From Pseudomonadota bacterium (GTDB lineage Bacteria > Desulfobacterota > Desulfovibrionia > Desulfovibrionales > Desulfovibrionaceae), in assembly GCA_023411815.1 (NCBI GenBank), contig JAEYOJ010000095.1, forward strand, positions 1 to 64,000: DNA of 64,000 bases. Direction: 5' to 3'. Shown in pieces: positions 36,671 to 44,715 of the stretch; position 1 is the first letter of the stretch, and every line of letters begins with the position of its first letter. A program made the position numbers and the translations under genes. The notes beneath the pieces were generated by a model that made no database searches, was not told the origin of the DNA, and saw only the letters and a program-made list of their open reading frames with translations.

Positions 36671-37123
36671 AGTAAGCCCTCCTTTCCCAAAATATGTAAC
36701 TCATTTGAGATACAAATCAAGCCCCCTCACCCTTTAGACGAAAGCTGCATATACACAAGCATATTTGGCTATATTTTGAAACACATAGATGTAGCACAGC
36801 CAATCTACCTGATCCTTGAGGCCATGGACATGCGCAAGGCCATCAACGGCCTGTCAATCATGGTCTCGACCCGCCTCAAGCTCGATCCCTTCTCAAGGCA
36901 ACTGTTCGTCTTTTCCAACCGGGTCAGGATGGTCATCAAGTTTATTCAATCTGCTGAGATATAAACATTTTTTTTAAAAAAAGACTGTCCTGTTGTTTCC
37001 GGGGAGAGCCCGTCTAAAACAGTTTCGAACAAGGCTGGTTCAGCCAGAGAGGAGTCAGAGGCCGGCCCCAGGAGATCTGGTGGCTCTTTACATGCAGGAC
37101 ACTATCGTTTCAGCGGAGAGAGT
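36671..37123. other. Gene-poor stretch containing IS66 tnpB fragment
   Basis: 36797-36945 (+) encodes a piece of IS66 TnpB (MDMRKAINGLSIMVS, LDPFSRQLFVFSN), without the start or end of the gene, so it is a decayed insertion sequence. Past it are a run of T and A around 36967-36980 and about 140 bases with no visible feature before the next gene. Confidence 0.65.
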
Positions 37124-37405
37124 ATGGAGAGACAGTCAACAACCAACGCCATGATCGAGGCCATCATCGCTGGCTTGGCCGAGGAGCTTCCAGTGGTTTT
37201 CACGCGAAAGACGGCCTCGGAGAAACTGGGGGGCATTCTGGCCGCAGGCAGCCTGGCGAACCTGAATAGCCAGAAAAAGGGGCCGCCAACGATACGCCTC
37301 AAGAGACACGCTGCCTACGAGCGTGAAACCTTCCTGGCCTGGCTACACCAATACCTTCAAGCGACAGCGGTTAGGAGTAGGGATGAATCGATACTACAGC
37401 AATAA
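37124..37405 (+). CDS. AlpA/excisionase-like small DNA-binding protein
   Basis: 93 aa with GGAGAG upstream. The central part reads VFTRKTASEKLGGILAAGSLANLNSQ followed by IRLKRHAAYERETFLAWL, the layout of winged-helix excisionase/AlpA-like proteins that often precede replication genes in integrative elements. Its 3' end overlaps the start of the DUF3987 gene by 23 bases, so the two are probably coupled. Confidence 0.75.
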   Translation: MERQSTTNAMIEAIIAGLAEELPVVFTRKTASEKLGGILAAGSLANLNSQKKGPPTIRLKRHAAYERETFLAWLHQYLQATAVRSRDESILQQ

Positions 37406-38942
37406 TCAATACTTCTGGGGGGGCTCCGAGAAGCGCGGGCTGACGTTTGGCGGACAACAATTCGATCCTCCTAATGGAGCAACCGGTTACTCATTTCAAT
37501 TGCCGACCAGCAGGGAGGAGTATTCTCTTACGTCAATCAGCCGCATCACCCAAGCGGTAAGTGAGGCATACAGTGCTTCAGAAGAAATGTGCCTAGGCAC
37601 CTATTTAGCGGCGATAAATGCATGCATACGAGGTAAGGTTGGAGTTAAGGTCACTGATGATTGGTACCAACCAACGAACTTGTTCATGGTGCAGATCGCC
37701 GATTCTGGATCAGGTAAAACGCCGGTCAACGAGTTTTTTAAAAGACCGATACTCGAATTCCAGAAACAATGGAACGCTGAAAATAAAGACAAATTGTACC
37801 TAGAGCGAGTTAAATTAGAGCAATACAAAAAGCGGATGAAACAACTAGAGAGAAAGGCGTCCAAGATAGATGATGTGGGCGAGGTCGATAGGTACCAGCA
37901 GGAGATAGTAGATATTCTGAAAAAAATGGACACCATGTCAGGTGGGCATGAATTAGCCATGTTTGTCGATGACATAACGAATAAGTCGCTGATCGAAGCT
38001 CTGGCTCAGCAGAAGGGCCGCGTTGCCGTCATGGAAGCCGAAGCCAGCGTATTCAGGCACATTGTCAATGCCAAACCCACGAGCCCGATTGTGGATACCC
38101 TGCTCAAGGTATTCTCTGGCGAACCAATCCAGTTCAACCGGAGTGGCGAATGCCCGATCTCCATTGAGCAACCGACCCTGGCTCTTAACACGATGGTCCA
38201 GCCTTCGGTGATAGCGCACTTGGCCCGAAACAAGGCGATCATGGGGCGTGGCCTGATCGGGCGCATTCTCTTTTCAGTGGCCAATGGGCCTCACAGACCC
38301 ATAACCACGAACAAAGGCGTTGAGGCCAGCATCAGGTCTGAGTACACGAAGATTATTCATACGATCCTTGATCGTGTTGAAGGGACTGATGGCAGGATCA
38401 TTTTGAATATAGATGAGGATGCGAAAGCACTATTTGACCGCTGGAGTACTACATATAAAATCGTGGTTCCATCTCCTGACAGTATTATCAGAGAGTCTAT
38501 TAGAATGGAGTTCATAGGCAAACTCTTGGTTCACACTATCAATATTGCAGCCCTTATCAGCATCTCTGATGCGGCTTACAATCATGAAAGCATTAACATC
38601 GAAGCAATGAGGCATGCAATTTGCATATTTGGACACTATGGAGAGATGTTTCAAAAAGTTCTTGAGATGATGATTCCTGATCATGGGGAAAAGCAAGCTT
38701 TATTCTTTCTGTCCAAGATTAAATATCGCTCAGACATAAATATTTTTCAGTCTCGGGATCTACAAAGGATGTTTAGGCTCAAGGCGCGTGAGGCTGAGAA
38801 TGCTATTGGTTGGCTGCTTGATAGAGCAGCTATTACTCCATACGATCAGGTTTATGCTCAACCTACAGGGAGGCCCAGAAACCCTGAGTTTCTGATAGAC
38901 CGTCGTCGTTGCAATGAACTGATCAGCCAGTATGGGCTCTAG
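37383..38942 (+). CDS. DUF3987 family protein
   Basis: Start at 37383 (MNRYYSNNQYFWGGSEKRG) with AGGAG upstream. 519 aa. Walker A-like loop in VQIADSGSGKTPVNEFF, a coiled stretch (EQYKKRMKQLERKASKID), MAVMEAEA-like Walker B segment (GRVAVMEAEASVFRHI) and TLALNTMVQPSVIAHL ... GRGLIGRILFS, all typical of DUF3987. The family is found in plasmids, prophages and islands and is thought to act in replication, often beside primases. Faces the minus-strand cassette convergently. Confidence 0.85.
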   Translation: MNRYYSNNQYFWGGSEKRGLTFGGQQFDPPNGATGYSFQLPTSREEYSLTSISRITQAVSEAYSASEEMCLGTYLAAINACIRGKVGVKVTDDWYQPTNLFMVQIADSGSGKTPVNEFFKRPILEFQKQWNAENKDKLYLERVKLEQYKKRMKQLERKASKIDDVGEVDRYQQEIVDILKKMDTMSGGHELAMFVDDITNKSLIEALAQQKGRVAVMEAEASVFRHIVNAKPTSPIVDTLLKVFSGEPIQFNRSGECPISIEQPTLALNTMVQPSVIAHLARNKAIMGRGLIGRILFSVANGPHRPITTNKGVEASIRSEYTKIIHTILDRVEGTDGRIILNIDEDAKALFDRWSTTYKIVVPSPDSIIRESIRMEFIGKLLVHTINIAALISISDAAYNHESINIEAMRHAICIFGHYGEMFQKVLEMMIPDHGEKQALFFLSKIKYRSDINIFQSRDLQRMFRLKAREAENAIGWLLDRAAITPYDQVYAQPTGRPRNPEFLIDRRRCNELISQYGL

Positions 38943-38984
38943 ACCTTTAGGATCAACCAGACATAGCTGAAGTTTCTGAATCAA

Positions 38985-39016
38985 TGCCCCCGGCACCCTC
39001 ACGGATGCCGGGGGCA
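38985..39016 (-). terminator. Conserved hairpin ending cassette copy 2
   Basis: TGCCCCCGGCA pairs with TGCCGGGGGCA. It is the counterpart of the hairpin at 2028-2055 and lies between the convergent DUF3987 and small-protein genes, so it can serve either strand. Confidence 0.7.
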
Positions 39017-39023
39017 TCTTGTC

Positions 39024-39227
39024 CTACTCCAGTACTTTCACCGCCTCATCCTCTGCCTGCTCGTCCTCCGCTTGCTCTTCTGGGCTCCTCTCGTCGTCTT
39101 CCTCCCCGGTATTCGCTGCCCCGGTATTCGTTGCCACACCCGTGCCTTCGTCAGCCAATCCGGCTGCCGCGAGCAGCCCCAGCACGCCGGTTACACAGCC
39201 TCCTATGAAAATCCAGAGCTTGTTCAT
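39024..39227 (-). CDS. Signal-anchored acidic small protein (MNKLW...), copy 2
   Basis: 67 aa from the ATG at 39227, chosen because copy 1 also starts MNKLW and AGGAG is eight or so bases upstream; another ATG lies two codons earlier. A hydrophobic N-terminal helix (LWIFIGGCVTGVLGLLAAAG) is followed by an acidic tail with repeated EEQAEDEQAEDEA. Nine residues longer than copy 1. Last gene of the cassette. No family recognised. Confidence 0.7.
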   Translation of the reverse strand: MNKLWIFIGGCVTGVLGLLAAAGLADEGTGVATNTGAANTGEEDDERSPEEQAEDEQAEDEAVKVLE

Positions 39228-39257
39228 GCCCATCTCTCCTGTCTTCTTTTTCTGAGT

Positions 39258-39329
39258 TCAGTCGTCGAGTTGCTCCCTGACGAGTTCCAGTACGCCGATG
39301 GCGATGGCGATGAGCGGCCCCCAGCTCAT
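39258..39329 (-). CDS. 23-aa hydrophobic peptide (MSWGP...), copy 2
   Basis: Begins MSWGPLIAIAIGVLELV; differs from copy 1 at only two residues. The start overlaps the Cys-rich gene's stop (ATGA) and has GGGAGG just upstream. One likely membrane helix with a charged C-terminal tail. The near identity of a 23-residue product in two separate islands argues for selection on the peptide. Confidence 0.7.
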   Translation of the reverse strand: MSWGPLIAIAIGVLELVREQLDD

Positions 39330-39472
39330 GGGAGCCTCCCTTGGTCACCCAGCCGGGTTGACCCCAGGCCGCCTGTACGACGCATCAGGCAATGGTCCCA
39401 CATGAAGCATCCAGGTGGCGGCATTGTGCAGCTCTGCCAGGGCAGGCATGGGCAAAATGGTAGCCAGCGCAT
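39326..39472 (-). CDS. Cys-rich 48-aa small protein, cassette copy 2
   Basis: A strong ribosome-binding site (AAGGAG, then five bases) precedes the ATG at 39472. Starts MRWLPFCPCLPWQSC with cysteines at 7, 9, 15, 22 and 28; MPP and CFMW are kept relative to copy 1 while the C-terminal third differs. Stop overlaps the next start by ATGA as in copy 1. No known family. It is the better supported of the two copies because of its ribosome-binding site. Confidence 0.7.
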   Translation of the reverse strand: MRWLPFCPCLPWQSCTMPPPGCFMWDHCLMRRTGGLGSTRLGDQGRLP

Positions 39473-39502
39473 GTTTTCTCCTTATCTGGCCAGTGGTTTT
39501 GG

Positions 39503-39538
39503 AAAAAACGAGAAGGGGAAGCACAAGGCTTCCCCTTC
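39503..39538 (-). terminator. Terminator after VWA gene, copy 2
   Basis: A perfect 11-bp stem (GAAGGGGAAGC / GCTTCCCCTTC, loop ACAAG) followed on the minus strand by TCGTTTTTT. It separates the VWA gene from the small-protein genes and closely resembles the hairpin at 1547-1577. Confidence 0.85.
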
Positions 39539-39574
39539 CGGTATCCATATATGTCTTGGCGCTTGGCAGGGTGT

Positions 39575-41182
39575 TTACCTGCGCATGAGCGCTCCTTGCA
39601 GCATCTCGAACATGGCCGGGGTCAGATCCCCAAGCGAGGTGATGCTTTTGGCCCTGCCCGGCAAAAGGCTCTCGATGATCGTTGCCCCTATGCCGATGCC
39701 GTAGACCTCCAGCCCGAGCTGTTCGGCCTGCCTGGCGGCATCCTGCATGCACGGCACGGAATCCGGCTCTCCATCGGTCACAATCAAGATGAGCTTTCGC
39801 TTCTCAGGCAGCGGCAGCATGCCTTGCAGCACCCACCACAGGGCCTCGCCCATGGGAGTAGAGCCTCCGGGTCTGACTACGACGCGCTCGTGCACGCGCT
39901 CGCCATGCCTGATGAGCTGTCCAACGCTTGCCCATGAGCCTTGTTTTGCGGGATCGTCCTGGCTAAACGTGGCCGGGAATGTTGTCAGGGCCACATTGAC
40001 GGCGCAGGCCTCAAGCGCCTTGGCCACGGCAAAGCAGGCCTGGCATGCCAGCTCAAGCCGCTGGGCCATGGAGGCTGAGCAGTCGAGCAGGATGTGGGCG
40101 GCGGTATCGATCCCCTGTCGTTCTCCTTGTCGCCTGAACATGCGTGGATCAGCCGTTGCCGCCCGGTAGAGCCTGCGCGTGTCGAGTCTGCCCGTGCGGC
40201 CCGTGTGGCCTCTGGTCAGAGTCGTGGTCTGCAGCAGCCCGTGCAGGCGGGTGGTGAGAGCCGTGGAGGCCTTGCGCACCTTTGCAAGCTCGTCAGGCGA
40301 CAGCGGGAAGGCCTGCTTGGGCCTGGGACTGGCCACGGTCAACCGCTGGTCTGGATCACCGGGAGTCATCTGTTCCAGGGCCTGGGCCAGGATCGCGTCC
40401 AGCTCTTGGGGAAGACAATCCGCCTGGGCCTGGAGCAGATCCCCAAGACATTTTCTGGCCTTGTCCGGATCAGGCTCACCGCCGTCCTGGTTCGAGTCCT
40501 CGGCCTGACCTAAATTATCGGGCCTGGCCGTTTGAGTTGGCTGAGTCGTTTGAGCGGGTCGCCTGGATTCCTGGGCAAGCAAGGCGGCAAGCTGCCTGGC
40601 ATACTCGATGGCGTCCTGGGTTGAACCGCATCCGGCACGCACAGCGCTCAGGATGGATTCCATGCGCAGCCGCAGTCCGGGAAAGCAGTGGTCCATCTGC
40701 CCGGCCAGGTCGTCTCGCTGGGCAGCCAAAACCGGCGCATCCCAGGCGCGCACGGTCAAAAGCAGCCAGTTCAAAACGAGCAGGGCTGGATTGGTGACCG
40801 CGCCTGCGCTTTTTTCACCTCCGAAGATGTGCTCGATGAGCCAGTTGAAGTTGCGGCGACAGCCTGGGAAAACCGCTGCCAGCCTGTGTTCCACGCGATG
40901 GTCCTCGATGGAGTTCCAGATGAACGTCTCAAGCGGCGTAAGCCCGGCCTGTTTGAGCGCCTCGAAGTCGGTCTCGCGCAGATGGGCGGATTCGTGGTCG
41001 ATAAAGCCCCTGGCCAGATTTATGAGGGTTTCCGGCGCATCCAGAGGCAGGGAAGGCAGATGGATGGCCTTGCCATCGGTGTAGGCGGAAGTGCCTCCAA
41101 TCTCCACGCGTACCCCATATTTCCGGCCAAGAACGCTGGCCACCAGGGGCAGCGAACGCATGACGGCTTTTGGATCGTGCAT
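39575..41182 (-). CDS. VWA-domain protein, CobT-like (full length)
   Basis: 535 aa, full-length paralogue of the gene at the window start. The N-terminal part includes IHLPSLPLDAPETLINLARG and GFIDHESAHLRETDF (a metalloprotease-like HESAH string, conserved in such CobT-like proteins). A Gln/Thr-rich linker leads to a VWA domain with MIDAS ILLDCSASMAQ, GGSTPMGEALWW and VTDGEPDS. With the CobS-like AAA+ and DUF3150 genes upstream it forms a MoxR/VWA-type set. Its target in this element is unknown. It starts 9 bases after the DUF3150 gene ends. Confidence 0.88.
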   Translation of the reverse strand: MHDPKAVMRSLPLVASVLGRKYGVRVEIGGTSAYTDGKAIHLPSLPLDAPETLINLARGFIDHESAHLRETDFEALKQAGLTPLETFIWNSIEDHRVEHRLAAVFPGCRRNFNWLIEHIFGGEKSAGAVTNPALLVLNWLLLTVRAWDAPVLAAQRDDLAGQMDHCFPGLRLRMESILSAVRAGCGSTQDAIEYARQLAALLAQESRRPAQTTQPTQTARPDNLGQAEDSNQDGGEPDPDKARKCLGDLLQAQADCLPQELDAILAQALEQMTPGDPDQRLTVASPRPKQAFPLSPDELAKVRKASTALTTRLHGLLQTTTLTRGHTGRTGRLDTRRLYRAATADPRMFRRQGERQGIDTAAHILLDCSASMAQRLELACQACFAVAKALEACAVNVALTTFPATFSQDDPAKQGSWASVGQLIRHGERVHERVVVRPGGSTPMGEALWWVLQGMLPLPEKRKLILIVTDGEPDSVPCMQDAARQAEQLGLEVYGIGIGATIIESLLPGRAKSITSLGDLTPAMFEMLQGALMRR

Positions 41183-41191
41183 GGTCGCCTC

Positions 41192-42259
41192 CTACCAAAG
41201 CCCGCAGCTTGGCAGCACGGGCTGGGAAGAGGGTGCTGCCGGCATATCCTCGGGGAATACCGGGCCGTCCTCGCCGTCCTCGCCGTTCTCGCTGTCCTCG
41301 CCATCCTCGGCATCAAGAATCTCTCCTATGTCTATGGGCATGTCCTGTTCCGTCCCTTGCGGGCCGGACTCGGGACAATGGCACGCCTGGATGCTGCCAC
41401 CAGCCAGGAGGCTGTCCAGAATCACATCCGGAGTGCAGCCCTCGATGATCCGCTGGCCGTGCTCCATGAGCGCCTGGGGGGCGCGCAGCAGGGCCACCAG
41501 CCCCTGGAGCATGAGCAGATGCCCGCCCTGGATCATTCCCCTGCGCGGCAGGCTCACAAAGGCGGTCTGGATGAGATCGGCAACCGGAGCCACGCGGGGT
41601 TCGACAAAGGTAAGGCCGGCAAGTTTTTGCTGAATGGTCCGAAGCGGCGAAAGCGCCTTGTGCGTCACCTGGGTCTTGCCGGCAAAGCTTTTATGCCAGG
41701 CCTCGCTGGCAGACTTGGCCACCTCGCCAAAGAGCGTTGCGCCAAGGCCGTGCATCTCTTCTCGCAGCCCCTCGTCCACGGGCGTATCCGTGCCAGGCTG
41801 CATGATCCTGTAGACCTGCCATTTGAAGCCCAGACGGCTTTGCACGTAATCAGCGCTCACCGTTGAGCCGGCGATGAGCTGCTCCCAGCCGCTGTGTCTG
41901 GAAATCCATTCCTGTACCGCCTGGTCATAGCGGGCCAGGAAGTCAGCCTTGGCGGCATTGAAATCACCTTGGATCTGGCCCAGCTCGTCCACGAGCCCTT
42001 CAGCCTTGTCCGCAGGGATGCCCCAGCCGCCGAGAAAGCGGACCCCATGGCGATCAAGCAGGTTCACCGCCCGAGCCTTGAGGGTTCCAAATATCCTCAA
42101 GTCTTCGGGGTTGCAGATGCGCTTGCTGCCAAGAGAAGCCAGATCCTCGGGCGGAAGCTCAGCGTTACCAAAGTCGGCCGGGGTCAGTTTGCGGCGGGCT
42201 GTCCAGATGGTCACGTCCAGGTTTATGGCCATGAGACAATCAAGAATTTGGTCGGTCAT
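41192..42259 (-). CDS. DUF3150 family protein
   Basis: Start at 42259 (MTDQILDCLMAINLDVTIW), with AGGAGG five bases upstream; the longer frame runs into a hairpin. 355 aa, mostly helical. Features typical of DUF3150: VTIWTARRKLTPADF, LDRHGVRFLGGWGIP, FLARYDQAVQEWI. An acidic Glu/Asp-Gly-rich stretch (DAEDGEDSENGEDGEDG) is near the C-terminus. DUF3150 genes sit between CobS-like and CobT-like genes in SXT/R391-type elements and many phages. Function unknown. Confidence 0.8.
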   Translation of the reverse strand: MTDQILDCLMAINLDVTIWTARRKLTPADFGNAELPPEDLASLGSKRICNPEDLRIFGTLKARAVNLLDRHGVRFLGGWGIPADKAEGLVDELGQIQGDFNAAKADFLARYDQAVQEWISRHSGWEQLIAGSTVSADYVQSRLGFKWQVYRIMQPGTDTPVDEGLREEMHGLGATLFGEVAKSASEAWHKSFAGKTQVTHKALSPLRTIQQKLAGLTFVEPRVAPVADLIQTAFVSLPRRGMIQGGHLLMLQGLVALLRAPQALMEHGQRIIEGCTPDVILDSLLAGGSIQACHCPESGPQGTEQDMPIDIGEILDAEDGEDSENGEDGEDGPVFPEDMPAAPSSQPVLPSCGLW

Positions 42260-42276
42260 GTCGTCCTCCTGAAAAT

Positions 42277-42308
42277 AAGCAGAGCCCCTCACGCGAGGGG
42301 CTCTGCTT
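42277..42308 (-). terminator. 14-bp perfect hairpin before the DUF3150 gene
   Basis: AAGCAGAGCCCCTC pairs with GAGGGGCTCTGCTT (loop ACGC), followed on the minus strand by TATTTTC. It lies between the AAA+ and DUF3150 genes, so it may partly terminate or stabilise the transcript. Confidence 0.7.
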
Positions 42309-42336
42309 AAGTCTGTTTTGTCTGTAAGGTAGAAGG

Positions 42337-43320
42337 TTAACTCTCTGTGGACGTGGGGAATATGCGCTGCACAAGCTCGTGCAGCACAGCCCTTGTCTCG
42401 CGTGTGGCCCGGTATCCCAGGGCGCGGTCCAGGGCATAGGCCACGGGCTGCACGCCCTGTCTGGCCAGTGGCTGGAATCTGACCATGAGGTCTGCCCAGC
42501 GGATCAGGGTGCGGGTCGAAAACGTCACCTCGATGCTGGAGCCGTAACCAGCGCCGGCTTCGCCCATGAACAGCCGCCGCACTTCGTTGGCGAACTCGAC
42601 CATCTTCTGGCGAATCGCCTCCGGAAGCACAGGCGCATAGCCTTCAAGAAGCCTCTGCTCGTCTTCAGGGGCCGGGTAGCCCATCTCGCACAGCCAAAAT
42701 CTGTCGAGAAATGCAATATTTTGCCTCAGCGCGCCCTGGTAAAGCCCGGTTTCGTCCGAGCCTCCGTTGGTGTTGCCTGTGGCCGCGAAGCGAAACATGG
42801 GGGAAGGCCTGATAAGTTCCCCACCGTTTTCCGGGATGCACAAAGGTTCGCCATCCAGAATGCCGTTAAGACCCGCAGCGGTGGACGGATCGAGCAGGTC
42901 GATTTCGTTTAGCATTAGTATTCCACCATGCTTCATGGCCAGGGCCAGGGGGCCGTACTCAAACTCCATGTTTCCCTGGCGCAGGCTCAAGTGGCCCACC
43001 AACTCTGGAAATTCCAGTCGGCCATGGCCTGTGACCTCGAATACCGGGTAGTTCAGGCGCGAGGCCAGTTGCTTGATAACGCTTGTCTTGCCGCTGCCGG
43101 TCGGGCCAAAGACATAGAGCGGATCGGACGCGTTCATGAACCAGACGATGATGTCCCGGCTGGCCTCGTGGAAGAGGTAGCCAGGGTTTGGGACAGGCGT
43201 ATAGGCGCACGGCTCGGCAAAGCCCTTGACCATACGCCCGGAGGCCACGCCGCTGAACACGGTCCCGGCGTCTGCCTCGACGATCTTCAGTTTTGTCAGG
43301 TCGAAAATGGGAAGAGTCAT
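42337..43320 (-). CDS. CobS/MoxR-like AAA+ ATPase
   Basis: 327 aa. Walker A GPTGSGKTSVIKQLA, Walker B GGILMLNEIDLLD, sensor-like FRFAATGNTNG, with the pre-sensor insert regions of the MoxR/CobS group. It pairs with the VWA protein two genes on. In SXT/R391 elements a cobS-like gene lies next to bet and exo recombination genes, and the same neighbourhood is seen here. Confidence 0.9.
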   Translation of the reverse strand: MTLPIFDLTKLKIVEADAGTVFSGVASGRMVKGFAEPCAYTPVPNPGYLFHEASRDIIVWFMNASDPLYVFGPTGSGKTSVIKQLASRLNYPVFEVTGHGRLEFPELVGHLSLRQGNMEFEYGPLALAMKHGGILMLNEIDLLDPSTAAGLNGILDGEPLCIPENGGELIRPSPMFRFAATGNTNGGSDETGLYQGALRQNIAFLDRFWLCEMGYPAPEDEQRLLEGYAPVLPEAIRQKMVEFANEVRRLFMGEAGAGYGSSIEVTFSTRTLIRWADLMVRFQPLARQGVQPVAYALDRALGYRATRETRAVLHELVQRIFPTSTES

Positions 43321-43343
43321 GATGATCTCCTTCCTCCTTGCGT

Positions 43344-44615
43344 CTATTTTGGATTGATCCTGCCAATGGTCAGCCGCTCATAGGGCTGTCCGGTTTTTTG
43401 GACACGCGTCAGGATGTCTCCGGCCGTGTCCTCGTCACCCGTCAGGGCCAGGAGTTCAGATAAAAGCGCTGTCTGGTCGATTGTCTTCCTGCCCGGCATG
43501 GCTGCTACCCGGAAGCGGTAAGCATCGCTTGCAAGCCAGGCGGGCTGTCCACCATTCTGCTGGGCCGAGAAGCGTCCAAATGCCGAACGGACACGGTGTT
43601 CAAGATCCTCGATACTGCCTTCCAGGGCGAGCTTTTGCTCCTTGAGGGCGTCGAGCGACGCAAGGTCAACGGCGTACTCGGGAGGCAGCTCGACAGCTTG
43701 CCCGTCAATGCTCATGGGCCGGAACTTGGGGCAATGCGCGTTTGCCTCGCACCAGTCACACAGTGGATGAAACCCCTGGCAGATGGACACGTCGTCCAGG
43801 GCCAGCCTGCCGTCCTGGACATCTTGAAAGGCTGTCCAGAGCGAGCAGGCAGTGTCCAGGCAGATATCAAGCATGCCTCGGTTGGGCAGGTACGGGCCAA
43901 AGGCCTTGGCGTCGGACATGGACACCGAAAGCACCCAGCCCTCCATGGCGACCTGATTGGCATTGCTTGGCAGCTCGATTCCGAACAGGGCCTTGGCGAG
44001 CTCCGGGAAGCTCTTGCGGGCCATGACCGTTTGGCCCTGGGCGTCTTTTACGCTGAAACAGGGCCGGTTCCAGCCGGCCCGAAGCAGGCCCAACTGGCCG
44101 TAAAGCTGGATCTCGTTGGAGGCATACAGCACCTTGGGCAGGCGTGCGTTGCTTTTGAGTTCCAGAATCCGCACGGCAGGCGCTTGGCCGTCCCAGCCGC
44201 CCCAGACAAGCGCCAGGTCAAGATGCGCCCTGATGGGCACGCCCTGGCAGGTCGCCTCGATTTCAAGCTGCGGGATGAGGTTCAGGCCGGCGGCCCTGAG
44301 CGCCGAGGCAATGCCAGCCTCCTGCCAGTGGCCGCGCTCAAGCATGAGCCTGCGTTTGAGCAGCCGGCGCATGCGCGCTTCATCCATGGGTGCGTCCAGG
44401 GCAAGGCTCGTGGCAGGCGCAAGTTTGTCTGCCACGGCCGCGCGCAGACATTCAACAGCCCTGCCGATATCCGACATGCCGACGTAGCCTGAGCGGTCCC
44501 CGAGTTGGGTTCTGGTGCTATTCTGGGAATGAAGCTGAAGGCCCCTGGCGAGCAGACCGAGCAAGGCGCTCGATCTGGAGGGGATGGCAGGGATGGCGGG
44601 AAGATGTCTGTCCAT
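43344..44615 (-). CDS. RecB/Cas4-like PD-(D/E)XK exonuclease
   Basis: Start at 44615 (MDRHLPAIPAIPSRSSALL), GGAG upstream; the longer frame needs a TTG. About 423 aa. The nuclease core shows IRAHLDLALVW and, further on, AVRILELKSNARLP (D ... ExK), followed by YGQLGLLRAG. A Cys cluster CQGFHPLCDWCEANAHC fits a Cas4/AddB-type Fe-S site. As a partner of the upstream ERF annealing protein it would be the resecting exonuclease. Ends 23 bases before the AAA+ gene. Confidence 0.75.
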   Translation of the reverse strand: MDRHLPAIPAIPSRSSALLGLLARGLQLHSQNSTRTQLGDRSGYVGMSDIGRAVECLRAAVADKLAPATSLALDAPMDEARMRRLLKRRLMLERGHWQEAGIASALRAAGLNLIPQLEIEATCQGVPIRAHLDLALVWGGWDGQAPAVRILELKSNARLPKVLYASNEIQLYGQLGLLRAGWNRPCFSVKDAQGQTVMARKSFPELAKALFGIELPSNANQVAMEGWVLSVSMSDAKAFGPYLPNRGMLDICLDTACSLWTAFQDVQDGRLALDDVSICQGFHPLCDWCEANAHCPKFRPMSIDGQAVELPPEYAVDLASLDALKEQKLALEGSIEDLEHRVRSAFGRFSAQQNGGQPAWLASDAYRFRVAAMPGRKTIDQTALLSELLALTGDEDTAGDILTRVQKTGQPYERLTIGRINPK

Positions 44616-44715
44616 GGCTCTCTCCAAAAGGACTTACGGGAGAGCCCCCGGCCGGAGACTCTCCCTGCCGGGTTTTCATGGTCTTGTCGTGACCGGTTGA
44701 TACTGCTTGCGCTTG

